From Argopecten irradians (Eukaryota; Mollusca; Bivalvia; Pectinida; Pectinidae), in the NCBI RefSeq assembly GCF_041381155.1, contig NC_091145.1, positions 41,753,697-41,817,696 of the forward strand: a DNA stretch of 64,000 nt, written 5' to 3'. Made by a program: the position numbers and the translations under genes. How positions within the stretch are numbered: the first letter of the stretch is position 1; each line of letters opens with the position of its first letter. The notes under the pieces are model-generated. The model did not search any database, had not been told where the DNA came from, and saw only the letters and a list, made by a program, of their open reading frames with translations. Shown in pieces: positions 59,301 through 64,000 of this stretch.

Positions 59301-60172
59301 AATACTATACTTACATTGTAGAAATCTCCATCGCTTTGACATAAATCGTGTGTATTTCAATTTGTGTGAAAAATGGTTAAGAACTTTGATGACGTGATAC
59401 TTTTTGTACAGCAGTTTTTTTTTATATTTGCCTTTCTGTAGCATCTATTTGACTTTATTAGCATAGATGAGCTCAATATTTGTTCTGTATTCCAAATTCT
59501 ACAATGCCATCATGTATGGTATACACTAGCGGGTTATACTATGTGTGTTACTCGGTCGTTATCGAGTATGCAGGTTTATGTATGTCAGGCTAGCACTCGT
59601 ATGCGAAAGTTAACTCTTATAAGATATCAAGTGACCTGTCCTTGCATTACATGCATACAGGCATTTACTAGCATGCGTAATATTCACCTTGGTGTTAGCA
59701 TTTAGTAGCATTTAGTTTTGTATTTATTGACAAGGTAACAATGGAACGTTGGTATTTTTAAACACCTTTACATGTCACCGAGCCATCATATAGGAAGGTG
59801 TTATCAGTTATAAACTGGTACTCCAGACAGTGTCCCGCCGCCTGCCTTGATCATTGGTTAACAGCTTACACACGTGAGACACATATACAAACACACACAC
59901 ATACTCAAATGATCATGTTGAAAATTGCGAGTCTCTGTAATAACCTACTGTTGCTCTCGATACTGACCCGAGATCAATAACCTTTACAATGTAATGTACT
60001 ATTTTATAACGCACGTATATACCAGCTGGATGTGCCATCCTGTCAGCCTTTGTAATCTATTCATGCGTACTGTATATCATGCTTTGGTGCATGGGTTATA
60101 TAATCATTAAAACAATGAGGGCAAACGTGCACATCCATCCTTTCCATGATCCTATAAATACTCACCGGCCAT
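46930..60172 (-). CDS. amidase-signature family serine hydrolase (FAAH-like fold), 11 exons, 507 aa
   Basis: Exons in transcript order: 60166-60172, 59016-59123, 57839-57953, 57439-57611, 56464-56603, 54565-54765, 53208-53282, 52769-52925, 51992-52054, 51148-51435 and 46930-47126. They sum to 1524 bp with every splice phase agreeing. The start is [20 protein letters not shown]. The Ser-Ser-Lys triad is complete: Lys99 (VGIKDN), Ser174 in AGGSSSGSA, and Ser198 in [11 protein letters not shown]. The spacing is the same as Lys142/Ser217/Ser241 of mammalian FAAH. The family cleaves amide (or ester) bonds; the substrate here is unknown. It resembles the soluble amidase-like proteins of invertebrates, since no signal peptide or N-terminal membrane helix is seen. 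The C-terminus holds '[20 protein letters not shown]'. Oddity: introns 5, 6 and 10 each start with an array that repeats the exon tail and its 5' splice site. Exon 1 is the weakest call. Confidence 0.92.
47140..49905 (-). repeat. ~46-bp tandem array in amidase intron 10, each unit carrying a 5' splice site
   Basis: Roughly 55-60 copies of a 44-47-bp unit. Read on the gene's strand, the unit is ATGGCTCTACCGGTCGG|GTAAGT followed by an AT-rich TATATATCTC-type spacer. The 5' part looks like the tail of exon 10 (ATGGCTCTACC...GTCGG|GTAAGT) with about 18 bases removed, so the array probably derives from that exon end. In the exon 10 frame the unit reads ALPVG then a stop inside the donor. Larger blocks inside the array are also duplicated (49080-49470 and 49500-49900). 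Confidence 0.93.
49905..51180 (-). repeat. 42-bp tandem array next to amidase exon 10, each unit carrying the exon tail and its 5' splice site
   Basis: About 25 copies in two blocks (about 50030-50440 and 50560-51180). Each unit on the gene's strand ends ACTGATATGTCTCTGTCGG|GTAAGT, identical or nearly so to the real exon 10 end. 42 bp is 14 codons, and the frame from exon 10 stays open through both blocks as a 14-residue peptide repeat ([14 protein letters not shown] or LMT). A ~529-bp segment is itself duplicated (49907 matches 50436). Confidence 0.95.
51470..51905 (+). repeat. dispersed element with 18-bp palindrome, copy 1 (amidase intron 9)
   Basis: Contains the perfect palindrome GTGGGGTCATGACCCCAC, then 'CAGCTGTTCAATCGAATTCG', GACGATGACGGGAG, and 'ATTTTGTTGAGGTTATGATG' with an ACACGGGCTCC-like end. 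It is the inverted counterpart of 54940-55375. Family unknown. Confidence 0.8.
52150..52745 (+). repeat. dispersed mollusc-type repeat in amidase intron 8
   Basis: Begins 'AAGGACCAAGGTGAGCTGAT', contains CGTCCGTCGTCCGTCCGTCC and two copies of a ~190-bp module (GGGGCCTGAGGGG, 'ACTTCTTATCTGAAACTAAG' and GACCTCTTCTCTGAAACTAA). It ends GAGCGATACAGGCCCTATAG GCCTC. This layout is familiar from bivalve genomes as a high-copy dispersed repeat. Confidence 0.65.
53546..53668. repeat. long inverted repeat (hairpin, ~55-bp arms) in amidase intron 6
   Basis: GTTTATCATGTTTGTC...GAGTTTGATAAACATGATAAAC can pair end to end, with centre near CGCTAAAGCTCG. Another small palindrome (TGTTTACACACTCCAGTGTG and on) lies just upstream at about 53385. 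Such fold-back units may be MITE relics. Confidence 0.75.
53800..53885 (-). mobile_element. worn Meta-SINE-like tail in amidase intron 6
   Basis: The string 'ttgattagttgaacgttaca' followed by 'tcatttaaggatgtgt' and 'agaaagtcggggatattc' parallels the tail and core of the SINE at 12454-12671. The tRNA head is absent. Confidence 0.5.
54243..54612 (-). repeat. 53-bp tandem array at the start of amidase intron 6, each unit carrying the exon tail and its 5' splice site
   Basis: The donor of exon 6 (CTTCCTCGAG|GTAATG) and the preceding ~37 exon bases recur at an exact 53-bp period, with the donor TTAC on the plus strand at 54243, 54296, 54349, 54402, 54455, 54508 and 54561. The copy at 54561 is the true exon edge and the other six are extra. 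Because 53 is not a multiple of three, a stop (ACAG TAG) appears within the next unit, so use of any extra donor would truncate the protein. Confidence 0.95.
54940..55375 (-). repeat. dispersed element with 18-bp palindrome, copy 2 (amidase intron 5), with terminal hairpin
   Basis: Inverted counterpart of 51470-51905 with the same GTGGGGTCATGACCCCAC palindrome (around 55272-55289). Its left end (54957-55112) is a long hairpin: 'AAGGAATAGATTTTTATTTT' at one side pairs with AAAATAAAATCAATTCCTT at the other, around GTAACCCCGGCGAAGCC. Confidence 0.8.
55545..56463 (-). repeat. impure GAT/ATC microsatellite at the start of amidase intron 5 with nine extra copies of the exon 5 donor
   Basis: Runs of (GAT)n with GCT and GGT interruptions. 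Inside them the string GATTGCATACTTACAAGAATG or a close variant recurs near 55791, 55879, 55938, 55984, 56020, 56121, 56186, 56233 and 56280. On the gene's strand this is CTT|GTAAGTATGCAATC, the same as the true exon 5 donor (exon edge 56464). All long open frames here are microsatellite artefacts. Confidence 0.95.
58054..59015. other. amidase intron 2, no feature seen
   Basis: AT-rich non-coding sequence. The intron spans 57954-59015; intron 4 (56604-57438), intron 3 (57612-57838) and intron 1 (59124-60165) likewise hold nothing that I can identify. Confidence 0.4.
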
Positions 60173-61011
60173 TGTCGACGTTCAGCTGATGGACTGTTTA
60201 CACAACGTTAACGTAGAAAGTTATACGCTGCTAGCAGGACACATGTACGTGATCACACGTACTATATCACGGCGAGCTAGCTGTCAAGGTCCCGATTGGT
60301 TGCTTTAAAACTCCTGTTAGTGAATTGTTTACATTAGCCTAGTTTAGTGACTTCCATCTTATCAAGACCATAAAACAGTATATTGCTGTATAGGTGTTGA
60401 GTGCGTGTATGTTTTGGAGATAGTGGTATGAATCCCATTCCATATTAATAGCTAACTAGGAGAAGCATCTATCAAGTATTGCCTTTAATTTTACATTTCA
60501 TTTCCGGTTAAACGTCACTCTTTCTTTTTCCGTGGGACTTCAGTCCAAATTAGGACAACCGTTTATCATTAACCTTCGTCACGGAATCATTGACTGGAGA
60601 ATAAACATCATAAGTGTTCTGTTACAGCCCCTGGAAAGAGGGTATATTCTCTGGTTTTAGTCCTATTTCTCTCTTTCTTGAAATACTAAGTTGACAGGGA
60701 AACTTCAAGGCTGCATTCCAACAATATACTGCAAGTGTAAAAGTCAACGTGTTCACAATTTGCATTTGTTCCAAAATGGATACTTACCAATTTAGTTTGA
60801 GAATGATCGGTTTTGTTTGTTATTCTTGTCAATATTATCCAAGATGGCTGCGTACCATGTTATTTTTTAAATCTTCGTGCAATACAATGCATTTGACAGA
60901 ACTAGTATACATATGGATGTTCATAGAGGTCATTTTAGTACTTATTAGAAATGTTAAAACATTTTCAATTGTCAAAACCAAGAAGACTGCTTTGTGAGCC
61001 ATGGCGTTTTT

Positions 61012-61215
61012 CTGATTGGTCATTTGATATATATATATATAACCAAGCTTCAAGAAAAACCGACATATGAAATGAGATAGATCCCTGGTCATTTAATATA
61101 ACCTGCAGACTTCAAGAAGAACTAACATATGAAATGAGATAGATCCCTGGTCATTTAATATATATAACCTGCAGGCTTCAGGGAGAGCTTTGATATGAAA
61201 TGAGATAGATCCCTT
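61012..61215. repeat. tandem repeat, 3 copies of ~65-75 bp
   Basis: The string 'tatgaaatgagatagatccc' preceded by a 'gcttcaagaaaaac'-type string and 'ggtcatttaatata' occurs three times. The wider region 60173-63184 lies between the amidase and PTGR1 genes. Apart from the repeats listed here it holds nothing that I can support. Confidence 0.75.
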
Positions 61216-61234
61216 CAGTACCATCTGAAACGTA

Positions 61235-61320
61235 ATAAACATTATTTACTGAGGATGAGCATGCTTAGCCAACGACTAATCTACCGCATGGTCCTTAAAC
61301 ATAGTGATCGTATAAGGAAT
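61235..61320 (+). repeat. short dispersed repeat, copy 2
   Basis: Matches 25060-25150 in order and spacing ('taataaacattatttactga', 'tagccaacgactaatct', 'atagtgatcgtat'). Confidence 0.4.
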
Positions 61321-62419
61321 CCGAAAAATACCCGACAACATGATCTTGCTTATTCCTAAAATACCTTGTACATGACCTATGAGTTGTCTTTTTCCCCGTC
61401 ACTATTTTGCAGTTGTTATGGATTTCATGATTAAAACAAGCCTTTTAGCGTTGAATCGATTTGGGCATTTAAATACCGAATAGGAAAAGCGAATAGGGGG
61501 CAGGAAGTTAAAGATCTTTTAAGGGGAAATTGACAATTATCGAAATATAGATAATACTACACAGTCGTAAACTTTCATAGGATCGGATTATGTAGTATTT
61601 AATTCTGATTGATATCTTTTTAAGACCATGATATTATATATCTGGAACACTGTATAAACTTAAACTAAGAATACTACAATCCAGTCTTGTTTATAACGAT
61701 CATTTGATTGGTTTAAGAGTAATGTTATCATCTTATAAAGTAAAATTTATATAAATTTGGATTTTTAGATCATACTGAAAAAACCCCACTTCAACCGAAA
61801 GTATAACACATTTTGTTTTGGTGTAACACAAAAAGTCTCCAATGAATTGTGGTAGACCAAGAAACATGTATAATAAAAACAATGTTTAATGTTTGTATAG
61901 CCAGATTTATTAGCCCAATTTTAAAATTTTCATTACACACACGCTTGTTTCCATAGTTTGTGTACTTTTCTCATGTGTTGTTTACTTTGTGTTAATATCA
62001 AATATGTGAAATGTCTTACAGTTTAAATAATGAAATATCCAATAATGATTTTTTAGTTATTATAGTTTTGCAATCGTTGTGATAAAGGTATATCTCTAAA
62101 TAACGTATATTGTGAAATCATAAACTTTAAGTATTAGCGCAGAGTTCATAACTTATAAAACAAGACAAACATACAAAAAATGTTTGTGTGAATGGAAATT
62201 AGTTAAAAATACGAGAACCCTATTATCAAGGTATAGTGTTAGTCACCGATTAGTTGTATAAGGACGTATGGAAATGATCTTCAATATAAACACAGTAATT
62301 CCTTCTTCGATTAATTTAATTATTAATAACATCCTATTAATTTGGAGGAAAATATGGATATATCAGTTGTATGTTGCCACATTTAATATCATGCACAGAA
62401 GGATCATGTCTAGTTATCA

Positions 62420-62835
62420 CCAAAAATAACATAAAATAATTTATTGCTTTTGGTGGATGACTTGTGCAATCAGTACTTCATTCCATATAAGACATAGTGC
62501 CACGTATTTGTTTTGGGACGCAATTAACCATTTTGAATATTTTTATATCTTGAAGTAAAAACAGAAGCTCAGACTTTTCAATGGTTGTAATGGTGTAAAG
62601 TAACTTTTGTAATTGAAGAAAAATACTTATTATTCTGCTTCTGTTTTTCATTGAGAAAAATACTTCATTTTAAATAGTATTTTTTATAGATAGAAATACC
62701 AGTGGGAATTATCCCCCTTTGGACATATTATATGGAATACATCTGATGATGTTACATGCTAGGTGTTTCTATAGAAACCAATCCGATATCTCTACACCAT
62801 TCTACATATCAACAACAGGCTTTAGTTAAAGATGC
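62420..62835. mobile_element. MITE family 2, copy c (rearranged)
   Basis: Contains the same interior as 22947-23325 ('tgcttttggtg', 'cagtacttcattccatat', 'atatcttgaagtaaa', 'gaagaaaaatact') and near its right side TTAA followed by AGATGCTCCACC. An unrelated ~120-bp piece lies between these parts, so the copy has been rearranged or hit by another insertion. Confidence 0.6.
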
Positions 62836-63184
62836 TCCACCTCCGACAGAGCATATTCATACAAAATTATTTCATACATGTAGTTTTTACATGAAATCGT
62901 GTTGCTTACAAGCCACCTTTTGATGTCTTATTTTTATATGACACCTTTTCAAGATCATGTACCGAAAATATAAAACGAAGGTACATGTATAGCCTATATA
63001 AAACAAAAGTATACAAACTGAATCCGTTCTCATTTCAACATTTTATTCGTTCTGTGTAAAGAACAGTTGCACGTTTTATATATTGGCTGCCTTCTATTCT
63101 GTATAAATAGGATTACGTCAGATGACATGAGAACCACTTATTTTATCGTCATTTTGTCTTTTTTTCCATTCACGTTGCTGCCAC

Positions 63185-63636
63185 TTAGGCAGAAACAATC
63201 GCTTTCCCCGTGTTGGCTCCATCAAATAGGCCGACGAACGCTTCGGGCATTTTCTCGAAACCCTTGTAAACCGTTTCTTTGAACTTGATTTTTCCCTGAA
63301 AATATTAAGTTTATTCAAATTATAACAATTGTTTAACGTAAACATCTGTATATAGGTATATATAAAAATATTTAAAGATCTAATGTAGAAAGGAATAAAA
63401 ACTGAAAACTTAAACAAATCTTAAAAACTTAATTGATTACAAAGCCGGCCCGAAAACTATTCCATCGTATTCGTAGATCATTGTTTCGCCAGTTATTAAC
63501 TTCTAGTGATTATGTACCTCTTTGATCCACTGGCCCATGGCCTTTTCTCCCTCAGCCCATCTCGGTAGCCATCGCATCACTATGAACCCTTCAATCTTCA
63601 ACTGTTTACCGAGGATCAACATAAAAGGATATTCAC
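63185..63636 (-). CDS. ptgr1: prostaglandin reductase 1-like (zinc-independent MDR family), last two exons, gene continues past the right edge
   Basis: Exons 63518-63636 and 63185-63295 with GT-AG borders. The 3' exon starts in phase 0 and ends at TAA. The first piece reads LILGKQLKIEGFIVMRW and ends AMGQWIKE. The second reads GKIKFKETVYKGFEKMPEAF and ends 'GANTGKAIVSA'. This is the C-terminal block of PTGR1/leukotriene B4 12-hydroxydehydrogenase enzymes, which reduce enone double bonds of eicosanoids with NADPH in the cytosol (family knowledge). About 76 of the usual ~330 residues lie in the window; the Rossmann core and N-terminus are to the right. Confidence 0.9.
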
Positions 63637-63675
63637 CTGGAAGATTAAACAAAATCAGTACATTATCACAACGCT

Positions 63676-63947
63676 TAGGTGGTTTTGTTTTGTTTGGTTG
63701 TTTTATCGTCATATTAACAGCCATGGTAATTTAAGGATGTGTCAGGTTTATGTTGTGGAGGAAAGTCGGAGTACCCGGAGGAAAAACCGCCTTCATACAG
63801 TCAGTACAACTGCCCCACTTAGAAATCCACCCATAGGTAGAGGGCTTGTGATAATATGTTGTTACATCTTAACCACTCGGCCACCGCGGACCACTCGGCC
63901 ACCGCGGTCCACTCGGCCACCGCGGACCACTCGGCCACCGCCGAATA
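63676..63947 (-). mobile_element. Meta-SINE-like element in PTGR1 intron, with box A region expanded
   Basis: Core CCGGGTACTCCGACTTTCC (minus strand) and tail as in 12454-12671. The tRNA head reads CGGTGGCCGAGTGGTTAAGA, but the 18-bp piece GGTGGCCGAGTGGTCCGC is repeated four times (63873, 63891, 63909, 63927 on the plus strand). Box B is degraded (TGGGTGGATTTCTAAGTGGG), so this copy is unlikely to be transcribed by Pol III. Confidence 0.8.
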
Positions 63948-64000
63948 GGTTTGGTATTACAAAAAAAAAAACAAATAAACCTCTTTAATAAACCCTATTT

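Overview
This window looks like nuclear DNA of a bivalve mollusc (inference). It is AT-rich and intron-rich. It is crowded with tandem arrays, TTAA-flanked MITEs, CR1/Jockey-type LINEs and tRNA-headed SINEs whose core resembles the Meta-SINE core known from molluscs. I found no prokaryotic features, rRNA genes or CRISPR arrays.

Layout. 1-3420 is a 57-bp tandem array cut by the window edge, followed by a dispersed repeat. 4592-6593 (-) is a five-exon gene for a small secreted protein built from a duplicated exon module; a non-coding first exon near 7.9 kb is likely. 8.3-12.4 kb (+) is a decayed LINE with a SINE at its 3' end, and 13.5-14.4 kb is a 32-bp minisatellite. 16.8-19.2 kb (+) encodes MEIG1 (meiosis expressed gene 1), reconstructed as 94 aa. 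21.4-34.0 kb holds two paralogous three-exon genes head to head: A (-) of about 402 aa and B (+) of 436 aa. Intron 1 of B is 8 kb long because it holds a MITE, a complete-looking gag-only LTR element and a probable dead exon-1 copy. 35.0-39.5 kb is an ~80-bp satellite with higher-order structure. 39.7-41.9 kb (-) is a second, internally deleted LINE. 42.1-46.1 kb is an element with long inverted ends. 46.9-60.2 kb (-) is an eleven-exon amidase-signature hydrolase gene, reconstructed as 507 aa with the Lys-Ser-Ser triad. The right edge (63.2-63.6 kb, -) carries the last two exons of a prostaglandin reductase 1-like gene.

The most unusual signal lies in the amidase gene. Three of its ten introns begin with a tandem array whose repeat unit contains the end of the preceding exon plus its 5' splice site. 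The arrays are of different kinds: an impure GAT microsatellite with nine extra donors; a 53-bp unit with six extra donors; and about 4 kb of 42-46-bp units with roughly 80 donors. The 42-bp unit is a multiple of three, has no stop in the exon frame, and ends in the phase the last exon needs. Each donor could therefore add 14 residues without breaking the frame. This is a sequence-level prediction and needs RNA data.

Exon borders were found by eye from splice consensus, phase agreement and homology; the phases sum correctly for all five gene models that lie wholly inside the window. No database search was run.
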